This document shows positions 54,942 through 61,812 of a stretch of 64,000 bases of DNA, in pieces; positions within the stretch are counted from its first letter, which is position 1, and the number at the start of each line of letters is the position of its first letter. The position numbers and the translations under genes were made by a program. The DNA comes from Candidatus Roseilinea sp. (lineage in GTDB: Bacteria; Chloroflexota; Anaerolineae; J036; Brachytrichaceae). The notes under the pieces were generated by a model that was not told the origin of the DNA, did no database searches, and worked only from the letters and a program-made list of their open reading frames with translations. The stretch covers positions 310,001 through 374,000 of the forward strand of contig AP024676.1 of the NCBI GenBank assembly GCA_025998955.1, given 5' to 3'.

Positions 54942-55733
54942 TCACTCGATCTCGCCGGGCAGCACGAAGCCGTACTTGCGCATGATCGGCCGGCCGTGCT
55001 CGCCGTTGATGAACCGGGCGAAGTCGAGCGCGATGGCTCGTTGTTTCGACGTGCTCACAACGCCGAGCGCCTGGTCGAGCGGCCGGTGAAGGGCAGCGTC
55101 AATCAGGGTGTAGGTGACCTCCGGCACATTCGCCACCGAGAGTGCCACGATGCCAACGGGCGCATCGCCGGTCTGCACGAATTGCAATGCCTGGCGCACG
55201 TTTTCGGCGAGCACCAGCTTCGGCCTCACGGCGTCCCACACGCCGGCGCTTTCCAGCGCCTGTTGGGCGGCCAGGCCGTATGGTGCGTGGTCGGGGTTGG
55301 CGATGGCGATGCGCGTCACCTGGGCCGACGTCAAGTCCTCCAGCTTGGCCGCCCGGACGCCGGATTGATGGTTGACGGCCAGCACGATGCGCCCGCGCGC
55401 GTAGAGCGCGACCGACTCCGGGATGATCAACCCCTTTTGTGCCAAGTCGTCCACGAACTGGATGTTGGCGGCGGCGAACAGGTCGTAGGGCGCGCCGTGC
55501 TCGATTTGCTGCGCCAGTTGGCCGGTGGAGCCGAAGGCCAGCGTCACTTTGTGGCCGGTCTGTGCCTCGAAGCGCTCGGCGATCTCGGTCAAGGCGAACT
55601 GAAGGTCGGCGGCCGCGGCGGCGGTGAGGACGGCGCGCGGCGCGGGCGATGACGCGCGCGCCGGCGGCGCGCAGCCGGAGAGCGCAGTCGCAAGCAGCAG
55701 CGCGGCGGTGAGGAGAGAGAGTCGTTCAATCAT
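54942..55733 (-). CDS. modA: molybdate-binding lipoprotein ModA
   Basis: 263 residues. A lipoprotein signal peptide (MIERLSLLTAALLLATALSG, lipobox cysteine C21) leads into the ModA fold: AAAAADLQFALTEIAERFEA, FGSTGQLAQQIEHGAPYDLF and IANPDHAPYGLAAQQAL. The lipid anchor suits a cell without, or with a reduced, periplasm. The ATG at 55733 lies inside the padR stop region (8-base overlap), so translation is coupled. The long upstream open frame is antisense chance sequence inside padR. Confidence 0.92.
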   Translation of the reverse strand: MIERLSLLTAALLLATALSGCAPPARASSPAPRAVLTAAAAADLQFALTEIAERFEAQTGHKVTLAFGSTGQLAQQIEHGAPYDLFAAANIQFVDDLAQKGLIIPESVALYARGRIVLAVNHQSGVRAAKLEDLTSAQVTRIAIANPDHAPYGLAAQQALESAGVWDAVRPKLVLAENVRQALQFVQTGDAPVGIVALSVANVPEVTYTLIDAALHRPLDQALGVVSTSKQRAIALDFARFINGEHGRPIMRKYGFVLPGEIE

Positions 55734-56307
55734 GGGTCGAAGCGTAAGCGGCGCGATGGCGCCGGGCGATCTGCAGCGATGCGCGTTCGCACGCATCCAG
55801 CCAGTCCAAGATGGCGCGCACCTGCCGAATGCGGAAGTCGTAGACCAGCGCGTGATAGCCGTCGTCCGGCCGGGCGTCCCGCAAGCGCGCGGCGAGGCGC
55901 TCCAGCTCGTCTCGGCAGGCGAGGCGCTGCGTCTGCACCAGCTCGGCCACGTCTTGCGGGCCGCGATGCAGGGCGAAGTACAGTTTGGGCGGGAACTCGA
56001 CGCGCATGTCCTGCATGCTCCGGCTGGGCGTGTGCAGCCAGGCCTCGAAGCGCCGGCGCCCCTTGGCCGTGATGCGGAAGACGCGCCGCGCCGGCCGGTT
56101 GCCGGCCTGTTCGGCATGACCCTTGATCAGGCCGTCGCGCTCCATCGTGTCGAGCAGGGCGTATAGCCGGTTCATGCCCACCTGCCACACGCCGGCCAGG
56201 TCGTCGCAGATGCGCGCGAACAGGGCGTAGCCGTGCGCGGGCGCTTCGTTCAGCAGGCCCAGCACGACTGGCTCGGCGAAGGGGGAGCGTTTGGGCGGAC
56301 AGTGCAT
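55726..56307 (-). CDS. PadR family transcriptional regulator
   Basis: 193 residues. The winged-helix domain FAEPVVLGLLNEAPAHGYAL and the VGMNRLYALLDTMERDGLIK region are typical of PadR, followed by ARRVFRITAKGRRRFEAWL. A long C-terminal helical half (about 100-185) forms the dimer arms, as in the larger subfamily. It is the first gene of padR-modA-modB. A perfect palindrome lies 7 bases upstream of its start over the expected transcription start, so it most likely represses its own operon. The inducer (molybdate or other) is unknown. Confidence 0.9.
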   Translation of the reverse strand: MHCPPKRSPFAEPVVLGLLNEAPAHGYALFARICDDLAGVWQVGMNRLYALLDTMERDGLIKGHAEQAGNRPARRVFRITAKGRRRFEAWLHTPSRSMQDMRVEFPPKLYFALHRGPQDVAELVQTQRLACRDELERLAARLRDARPDDGYHALVYDFRIRQVRAILDWLDACERASLQIARRHRAAYASTHD

Positions 56308-56313
56308 CGGCGT

Positions 56314-56338
56314 CGAATACTCACCGGGTGAGTATTCG
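56314..56338. promoter_or_regulatory. perfect operator palindrome of the padR-modAB operon
   Basis: CGAATACTCACC-G-GGTGAGTATTCG, a 12-bp perfect inverted repeat. It overlaps the expected start site of the minus-strand promoter beside it. The ACTCACC/GGTGAGT half-site fits a winged-helix dimer. Confidence 0.8.
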
Positions 56339-56339
56339 G

Positions 56340-56345
56340 ATTATA
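56340..56345 (-). promoter_or_regulatory. -10 box of the padR-modAB operon
   Basis: Perfect TATAAT on the minus strand, abutting the palindrome. No clear -35 box. Confidence 0.6.
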
Positions 56346-56359
56346 CCGCAGCGGAGTCG

Positions 56360-56413
56360 GTGTCGGTGGTGTCATTCGTGTCATTCGTGTCGTTGGTGTC
56401 GTTGGTGTCGGTA
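56360..56413. repeat. 9-bp tandem repeat, six units
   Basis: Six direct units of consensus GTGTCRTTS: GTGTCGGTG, GTGTCATTC twice, GTGTCGTTG twice, GTGTCGGTA. It lies in the divergent region between padR and the TIR gene. Confidence 0.8.
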
Positions 56414-56457
56414 TTGTCGTAGGGCGCGCTCTCCGCAGCGCGCCGTGGCGCTCACAT

Positions 56458-56485
56458 TTGACATCCATCCACCGGCGGGCACAAT
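56458..56485 (+). promoter_or_regulatory. promoter of the DGR target gene
   Basis: TTGACA (56458-56463), 16-base spacer, CACAAT (56480-56485), then 8 bases to the ATG. The TTG that could be read as an upstream start is the -35 box. Confidence 0.6.
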
Positions 56486-56493
56486 ATGACGCC

Positions 56494-58197
56494 ATGGGGG
56501 ACAAGCTACAGGTCAACCTCGTCCGGCTGCGCGAGATTCTGCTCGAACGCGCCGTGTCCGATGACCTGCGCATCTTCTGCGCTGACCTGAGGGTCAACTA
56601 CGAAGTAGTTGTCAGCCCGACCGATAAGCTGCCGATCGCCATCATCAACCTGATCAAGTATTTCGACAGCCGCGACCGACTGGCCGACTTGGTCACGCGG
56701 GCGCGGCGCGAGTTTCCGAGCGCACCCTGGGCGGAGATCTACACATCGTCTCCGGCCGCGCCTCCCGTGGCCGAGACTGCCACGGCCAAAGCGGATGCTC
56801 TGCGCGCCGAAGAACCGGTCGTCGCCCGCCCACCCGGCCCGCTGCGCGTCTTCCTGTGTCACGCCTCCGACGATAAGCCCGCCGTGCGCGAGTTGTATGC
56901 GAAATTGCAAGCCCACGGGGTTCAACCGTGGCTGGATGAGGAGGACTTGCTGCCCGGCCAGAAGTGGAAGGTCGAAATCCCGAAGGCCATCCGCGCCAGC
57001 GACGTGATCCTGGTGTGCCTGTCGCAGCGCTCGGTCAAGAAGGACGGCTACGTGAAGCGCGAGATCGAGTTCGCGCTGGACATCGCCGACAAGCTGGCCG
57101 AGGACGCCATCTTCATCATCCCGCTGCGGTTAGAAGCGTGCGACTTTCCCGATCGCCTGGGCGACTGGCACGGGGTGGACCTGTATGCCCCGCGCGGCTA
57201 CGAGCGGCTGATGCGGGCGTTGCAGGCGCGCGCGGATGCATTGGGGGTGGCGCTGAGTGCGCGACTTGAACAGTCCGTTGTTGAACCCTCACTGGGTTCC
57301 GGAGCGGAGCGAACACCCCGTGAGGGTGGGTCACTGTCCGCCGACCCGCTGCTGATCGAGCTGCCCGAGCTGGGCTTTCGCCTGGAGCTGGTGCGCGTGC
57401 CGGCGGGCGAGTTCCTCATGGGCAGCGACAAGGCCAAGGACAAGAACGCCTGGGACGACGAGATCCCGCAGCACTGGGTCTATCTGGATGAATATCTCAT
57501 CGGCAAGTATCCGGTCACCGTGGCGCAGTTTGCCGCCTTCGCCAGGGCCACGGGTTACAAGACTACAGCCGACGAAATGGGCAGCGCATGGGTTTACGCG
57601 GGCGGCACGTGGGAGGCGGTGAAGGGCGCGAACTGGCAACACCCGCGCGGACCGAAGAGCGACGTGACGCACAAGCAGGATCATCCCGTGACGTGCGTGA
57701 GCTGGGATGATGCGGTAGCCTTTTGCCGCTGGCTGAGCGAGGCGAGCGGGCGCGACGTCCAGCTGCCGACCGAGGCGCAATGGGAGAAAGCCGCGCGCTG
57801 GGATGAGCGACGCCGCCACGCGCGCATCTGGCCGTGGGGCGACGATCCGCCTGATCAGCGGCGCTGCAACTTCGACATGAACGTGAAAGACACAACGCCG
57901 GTCGGACGCTACAGCCCGCTGGGCGACAGCCCTTATGGCTGCGCCGACATAGCGGGCAACGTGTGGGAGTGGTGCGCGGATTGGTACGACGAAAAGGAAT
58001 ATGAGCGGCGAGCAGGGAAGGAGGTCAGGAATCCGGCCGGTCCTTCGCAGGGCACGTATCGCGTGCTGCGCGGCGGCGCGTTCGACGACCTCATCAGCTC
58101 AGGCTTCGTGCGTTGCGCCTTCCGCGGCTGGTTCCTCCCGGGCATCCGAGGCGACTACTACGGTTTTCGTGTGTGTGCGCCCCCCATCCACCTCTGA
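56494..58197 (+). CDS. DGR-diversified EAD-like/TIR/FGE (C-type-lectin-like) protein
   Basis: 567 residues in three parts. Residues 1-80 are a helical domain (LREILLERAVSDDLRIFCAD, then YFDSRDRLADLV) resembling effector-associated domain 1 of bacterial conflict systems. Residues 117-250 are a TIR domain: LRVFLCHASDD, PWLDEEDLLPGQKW, SDVILVCLSQRSV and YVKREIEFAL, where E190 fits the NADase glutamate. After a linker, residues 284-567 form an FGE-sulfatase/C-type-lectin-like fold (VPAGEFLMGSD, PVTVAQFAAFA, LPTEAQWEKAARW, GNVWEWCADWYD, VLRGGAF, GFRVCAP). Codons for residues 523-565 are the variable repeat of a retroelement. It probably binds a ligand through the variable face and signals through TIR; the ligand is unknown. 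The ATG at 56494 follows a promoter by 8 bases. Confidence 0.88.
   Translation: MGDKLQVNLVRLREILLERAVSDDLRIFCADLRVNYEVVVSPTDKLPIAIINLIKYFDSRDRLADLVTRARREFPSAPWAEIYTSSPAAPPVAETATAKADALRAEEPVVARPPGPLRVFLCHASDDKPAVRELYAKLQAHGVQPWLDEEDLLPGQKWKVEIPKAIRASDVILVCLSQRSVKKDGYVKREIEFALDIADKLAEDAIFIIPLRLEACDFPDRLGDWHGVDLYAPRGYERLMRALQARADALGVALSARLEQSVVEPSLGSGAERTPREGGSLSADPLLIELPELGFRLELVRVPAGEFLMGSDKAKDKNAWDDEIPQHWVYLDEYLIGKYPVTVAQFAAFARATGYKTTADEMGSAWVYAGGTWEAVKGANWQHPRGPKSDVTHKQDHPVTCVSWDDAVAFCRWLSEASGRDVQLPTEAQWEKAARWDERRRHARIWPWGDDPPDQRRCNFDMNVKDTTPVGRYSPLGDSPYGCADIAGNVWEWCADWYDEKEYERRAGKEVRNPAGPSQGTYRVLRGGAFDDLISSGFVRCAFRGWFLPGIRGDYYGFRVCAPPIHL
57286..57326. repeat. inverted repeat inside the TIR-FGE linker
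   Basis: CCCTCAC (57286-57292) and GTGAGGG (57320-57326) flank TTCCGGAGCGGAGCGAA. It encodes low-complexity linker residues (SLGSGAERTPREGG) and looks like an in-frame hairpin insertion. Confidence 0.4.
58060..58188 (+). repeat. DGR variable repeat (VR)
   Basis: 129 bases at the 3' end of the target gene, matching the template at 58942-59064. Outside a 6-base length difference, differences fall only at template adenines: 23 of 31 in the core are changed, while all 86 other core bases are identical. The invariant 3' part GGTTTTCGTGTGTGTGCGCC is the likely initiation region for mutagenic homing. Confidence 0.92.
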
Positions 58198-58254
58198 TCT
58201 CTGTTCCTCTGCGCTCTGTCACTTTGGTCATGGGAAAAACGATTTTTTGGAAAG

Positions 58255-58565
58255 ATGAGCATCCAACCTGAGCGCGAACTTTATCCGCAAGTCTACGGTT
58301 GGGACAACCTGTGGCTGGCCTACGAGCGCGCCTCGCGCGGCAAACGCGGGCATGCGCCTGCGGCAGCGTTCGAATTTAACCGCGCAACATGCTCGATGCC
58401 TCGATCAGAGGCTGGATCAATCACGCCCGCTATGGCGACACCTACGGCTTGCGCCGTGCGCTGCTGGCTGAGTGTGGCCTGCTGGGCCCAGAGGTGCAAG
58501 GCCTATGGATTCGAAAGCGAAAGCCAAGACGGGGACGACCACGAAGAACGTCGGTGCAGAGATGA
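58255..58565 (+). pseudogene. DGR reverse transcriptase with internal deletion
   Basis: The first 44 codons (YPQVYGWDNLWLAYERASRG, then KRGHAP and AAFEFN) match the N-terminus of DGR reverse transcriptases. From 58389, in another frame, LDASIRGWINHARYGDTYGL, then RRALLAECG and a basic tail RKRKPRRGRPRR, match their C-terminus. Everything between, including all polymerase motifs and the YxDD active site, is missing, and the join shifts frame. The expected full length is about 300-400 codons, so roughly 700 or more bases are lost. The original stop (58563-58565) still overlaps the avd ATG. Confidence 0.85.
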
Positions 58566-58921
58566 CCATCTTCACGCGCACCTACGACTTCGTGTCGTGG
58601 CTGGTGCCGCTCACGCTGAACTTCCCGCGCAGCCAGCGGTTCGTGGTGACCAACCGTCTGCAAGGAGCGGCGCTCGAGTTCCAGGAGTTGCTCATCGAGG
58701 CGAACAGCCAGCGCGGCGGCACGCGCGCGACGAAGCTGCGCGCCGCCGACGCCGAGTTGCTCAAAGTGCGGCTTTATCTGCGCCTGTGCCAACGCTGGCA
58801 GTGGATCACGTCGGCGCAATATCGCCACGCGTCCGGAATGGTGGCGGAGATCGGCCGCTTGCTGGGTGGGTGGCTCAAGACCTCGCTGAACGTCATGTCC
58901 GAGCCGCAAGGCTCGTCATGA
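58562..58921 (+). CDS. avd: DGR accessory variability determinant (Avd)
   Basis: About 120 residues, a four-helix bundle: IFTRTYDFVSWLVPLTLNFP, RLQGAALEFQELLIEANSQR, RAADAELLKVRLYLRLCQRW and HASGMVAEIGRLLGGWLKTS. These match the spacing of Avd from other DGRs (LRFWLRF and AEVGRILGSW in the phage protein). Avd forms a pentameric barrel that binds the reverse transcriptase and template RNA. I chose the ATG at 58562 because it overlaps the old RT stop (ATGA); an ATG at 58505 or GTG at 58472 would lengthen it. The frame looks intact. Confidence 0.85.
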   Translation: MTIFTRTYDFVSWLVPLTLNFPRSQRFVVTNRLQGAALEFQELLIEANSQRGGTRATKLRAADAELLKVRLYLRLCQRWQWITSAQYRHASGMVAEIGRLLGGWLKTSLNVMSEPQGSS

Positions 58922-58941
58922 AGGGCCCGGCCGATGAGGCG

Positions 58942-59064
58942 CGCGTGCTGCGCGGCGGCGCGTTCAACAACAACACAGACAACGTGCGTTGCGCCAACCG
59001 CGACAGGAACAACCCGAACAACCGAAACGACAACAACGGTTTTCGTGTGTGTGCGCCCCACATC
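58942..59064 (+). repeat. DGR template repeat (TR)
   Basis: 123 bases, 20 bases after avd. Fourteen AAC codons and several GAC codons lie in the frame equivalent to the target gene (GAFNNNTDNVRCANRDRNNP then NNRNDNNGFRVCAP). Such adenine placement is diagnostic of a DGR template. It is 6 bases (two AAC) shorter than VR near its 5' end. It is a non-coding template, not a gene. Confidence 0.92.
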
Positions 59065-59091
59065 TTTCCAGGTCTGCACATCGGTGTCCGG

Positions 59092-59275
59092 AAATGCGGC
59101 GCGGCTACGGCTGCGCCGCCGAGGATTGAAAGATGGCGCGGCCGGTGTCCTGGCCGCGGACTGGCTTTCGCTCAGTCCCGGGCGAATATCAAACCGTCCC
59201 GCCTCCTGGGCGCAAGCCCCGAGGCGGGACATCCAGCCGCGCGGCCATGAATGGCCGCGCTGAGCGAAGCGGGCG
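59092..59275. repeat. hairpin cluster downstream of the DGR template
   Basis: Four successive stem-loops: GCGGCGC/GCGCCGC; GCGGCC/GGCCGC; CCCGCCTC/GAGGCGGG with an inner GGGC-GCAA-GCCC; and GCGCGGCCAT/ATGGCCGCGC followed by TGAGCGAAGC, which resembles the repeats at 4057 and 51134. The stretch 59065-59450 has no supportable gene. Confidence 0.6.
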
Positions 59276-59450
59276 ATGCGCAGGTCGAACGTTGGCCGAA
59301 GGGTCGTTGACTCGCCTGTATGTTCAGCCCGGCGGTTTAGGGCTAGAGGGCAGACGGCGCGCAAATCGCAGGGCAGGCGCACGACTGACGCGGTACACTC
59401 ACCCCCATCGAATGCATACCATCGCGACGCATTCCGACCATCCATACACC

Positions 59451-60647
59451 ATGACCACCTCAACCCCAACCGACCTGACGGACTCAACCGACCTATCCCG
59501 CCTCTTCCTGCTCCGCCGCGACATCGTGCTGCTCAACCACGGCTCGTTCGGCGCGTGCCCGCGCCCGGTCTTCGAGGAATACCAGCGCTGGCAGCGCGAG
59601 TTCGAGCGCCACCCCGGCGGCTACGTGCATCGCTGGCTGGAGAACATGGACACGGCGCGCGCCGCGTTAGCGGATTACCTAGGCACGACGCCCGACCAGC
59701 TCGCCTTCGTCACCAACGCCACCATGGGCGTCAACGTCGTCGCCCATTCGCTGCGCGCGTGGCTGCGCGAGGGCGACCACATCCTGACCACCGATCACGA
59801 ATACGGCGCGTGCAACAATACCTGGGCGTACGCCTGCAGCAAGACCGGCGCGCGCTACATCCGCCGGCACATGCCGCTGCCGGTGAGCACGCCTGAAGCG
59901 TGGGTCGAGGCATTCTGGCAGGGCGTCACGCCGCGCACCCGCGTGGTGTATCTCAGCCACATCACCTCGCCGACGGCGCTCACCTTCCCGGTGCAGGCGA
60001 TCTGCCGCCGCGCGCGCGAGGCCGGCATCCTCTCGGTCGTGGACGGCGCGCATGTGCCCGGCCAGCGCGAACTCGCCCTCGACGCGATCGGCGCCGACTT
60101 CTACACCGGCAACTGCCACAAGTGGATGATGGGGCCGAAGGGCAGCGCCTTCCTCTACGCCCGGCGCGAGGTCCAGCACCTGATCGAGCCGCTCATCGTC
60201 GGGCACGGCTGGCGGCCGGACGTCGTCTCCGACAAGCCGATGCAGGACTACGTGGAGCAGTTCGGCACGCGCGACCTGGCGGCGTTCCTGGCCGTGCCGG
60301 CGGCGATTGATTTCATGCGCCAGCACGACTGGGCGGCCGTGCGCATGCGCTGTCACGAGTGGGTCTGCCGGACGCGCCGGCGCATCGAGGCGCACTTCGA
60401 CGTCGAGCCGATCTGCCCCGAGTCGTTCGACTGGTTCAGCCAGATGGCCGCGATCCGGCTGCCGGACCGGGTGAACCTCGACGCGCTGCGGGCGATCCTG
60501 CACGAGCGCTATCGCATCGAGATGCCGTTGATCGAGTGGCATCACTTCAAGCTGGCGCGGCTGTCGGTGCAGGCCTACACCACCGAGGCCGAGCTGGAGA
60601 CCTTGGCACAGGCGCTGTTCGCGCACGTGCCCGAATGCAGCGCGTGA
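59451..60647 (+). CDS. class V aminotransferase (isopenicillin N epimerase-like)
   Basis: 398 residues, fold type I PLP enzyme. It starts with LLRRDIVLLNHGSFGACPRP, the CefD/epimerase-like opening. It also has TNATMGVNVVAHSLRAW, DHEYGACNNTW, VVDGAHVPGQ (PLP-binding Asp) and the Schiff-base lysine in YTGNCHKWMMGPKG. Relatives are amino-acid epimerases, cysteine desulfurase-like lyases or ergothioneine-type lyases, so the substrate cannot be named. The frame is open upstream through the hairpin cluster; the ATG at 59451 is preferred, with 59412 as an alternative. Confidence 0.87.
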   Translation: MTTSTPTDLTDSTDLSRLFLLRRDIVLLNHGSFGACPRPVFEEYQRWQREFERHPGGYVHRWLENMDTARAALADYLGTTPDQLAFVTNATMGVNVVAHSLRAWLREGDHILTTDHEYGACNNTWAYACSKTGARYIRRHMPLPVSTPEAWVEAFWQGVTPRTRVVYLSHITSPTALTFPVQAICRRAREAGILSVVDGAHVPGQRELALDAIGADFYTGNCHKWMMGPKGSAFLYARREVQHLIEPLIVGHGWRPDVVSDKPMQDYVEQFGTRDLAAFLAVPAAIDFMRQHDWAAVRMRCHEWVCRTRRRIEAHFDVEPICPESFDWFSQMAAIRLPDRVNLDALRAILHERYRIEMPLIEWHHFKLARLSVQAYTTEAELETLAQALFAHVPECSA

Positions 60648-60693
60648 TGTGAACGCCGAACGCACTCCGAGTGCGTTCGGCGTTCATGGCGTT

Positions 60694-61743
60694 TTACTGC
60701 ACCGCGCCCCGCGCGGCCACGCGCCAGGTCAGCTCGACGTTGCCGTTGCGGACGCCGACGACGCGGTCGAACAGGTTGCTGACCGGGCAGCAGTGGTTGG
60801 GCAGCACGGTCACCCGCTCGCCGATGGCCGGCTTCTTCGGACAGGCCGAGAAGTCCACGTGGCCGTGCTCCTCCGACAGGCCGTAGATGACCGCGTCGGG
60901 ATACTCCAGGATCAGGCCGTGCCCCTGCAGGCCGAGCAAGTCGGACGAGAGCGTCTTGCTGCCGCAGTCCAGGATGCCGCGGTCGGCGGTGGGCCGGCTG
61001 ACCACGGTCGCGATCACGGTGAACGAGCACTCTTCCAAGCGCATCGCGCCGGCCTGCACAGTGGCGCGGTCGCCGTAGACATACATGCCGGCGCGGTGCT
61101 CGGTCAGCTCACGATGGGTGTGCGCTTGCCACATGCAGGCCGTGCCGCCGCCGCTCACGCGGGCGACGCCCAGCCCTTCGGCTTCGAGCAAGGCGCGCGT
61201 CTCGCGCACGAACGGGTCGAGCTGCGGCGTGTTCGGGTAGCACATCAGCCCGCCGAAGGTCAGCCCGGGCAGGCCGGCGATGCACTTGGCCAGCGCCGCC
61301 GCCTCTTGGGGCGATTGCACGCCGCAGCGGTGCGCGCCGGCGTCGAACTCGACCAGCACGGTCAACTGCCGGTTGGCCATCCGGGCGGCTTCGGACAGGC
61401 CACGCGCGGTCACTTCGGAGTCGGCCGTCACGCTGACCGTGGCGCGCTGCATGAGCTTGACCAGCCGCGCGAGCTTGTGCTCGCCGAGCAGGTTGTAGGG
61501 GATGAAGATGTCGCGGATGCCGGCGTCGGCCATCACTTCGGCCTCGCCGAGCTTCTGGCAGGTGATGCCGACTGCGCCGGCGCGGATTTGCATGTGCGCG
61601 ATCTCAGGGATCTTGTGCGTTTTGATATGCGGGCGGTTCGCGATGCCGTGTGACGAAAGGTAGGACTGGAGCTTGGCGATGTTCGCCTCGAGCTTGTCGA
61701 GATCTACCACGAGCGCAGGGGTATCGAGTTCTTCGATTCTCAT
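60694..61743 (-). CDS. D-threonine aldolase/D-serine dehydratase-like PLP enzyme
   Basis: 349 residues from the ATG at 61743 (MRIEELDTPALVVDLDKLEA). The alanine-racemase-type barrel carries the PLP lysine in RPHIKTHKIPE, then YPNTPQLDPF and SGGGTACM. The C-terminal metal site has the PNHCCPVSN motif. This pairing defines the D-threonine aldolase/DSD1 family, which cleaves or dehydrates D-beta-hydroxy amino acids. GATAAT on the minus strand about 40 bases upstream may be its -10 box. Confidence 0.88.
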   Translation of the reverse strand: MRIEELDTPALVVDLDKLEANIAKLQSYLSSHGIANRPHIKTHKIPEIAHMQIRAGAVGITCQKLGEAEVMADAGIRDIFIPYNLLGEHKLARLVKLMQRATVSVTADSEVTARGLSEAARMANRQLTVLVEFDAGAHRCGVQSPQEAAALAKCIAGLPGLTFGGLMCYPNTPQLDPFVRETRALLEAEGLGVARVSGGGTACMWQAHTHRELTEHRAGMYVYGDRATVQAGAMRLEECSFTVIATVVSRPTADRGILDCGSKTLSSDLLGLQGHGLILEYPDAVIYGLSEEHGHVDFSACPKKPAIGERVTVLPNHCCPVSNLFDRVVGVRNGNVELTWRVAARGAVQ

Positions 61744-61812
61744 AATGCGTCTCTCGCTCGGTTCTTGAGCGCAGTGCAATTTGGATTATCCGCTTGCCGC
61801 GCAAATTCGGCA

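Noticed and set aside
56494-58197. The TIR protein as Thoeris ThsB
   Set aside because: No ThsA-like SIR2 or SLOG effector is nearby, and the protein is a multi-domain DGR target rather than a small stand-alone TIR.
58255-58565. Group II intron fragment
   Set aside because: The retained ends match DGR reverse transcriptases. There is no maturase domain or intron RNA structure, and avd, TR and VR are present.
58255-59250. A 331-codon open frame running through the RT start, avd and the template
   Set aside because: Only its first 44 codons resemble a known protein. After that it reads avd out of frame and the template in frame by chance. It is the result of the RT deletion, not a gene.
59133-59450. 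N-terminal extension of the aminotransferase frame
   Set aside because: It translates a chain of hairpin repeats, and the conserved start of the family lies at 59451 or just before.
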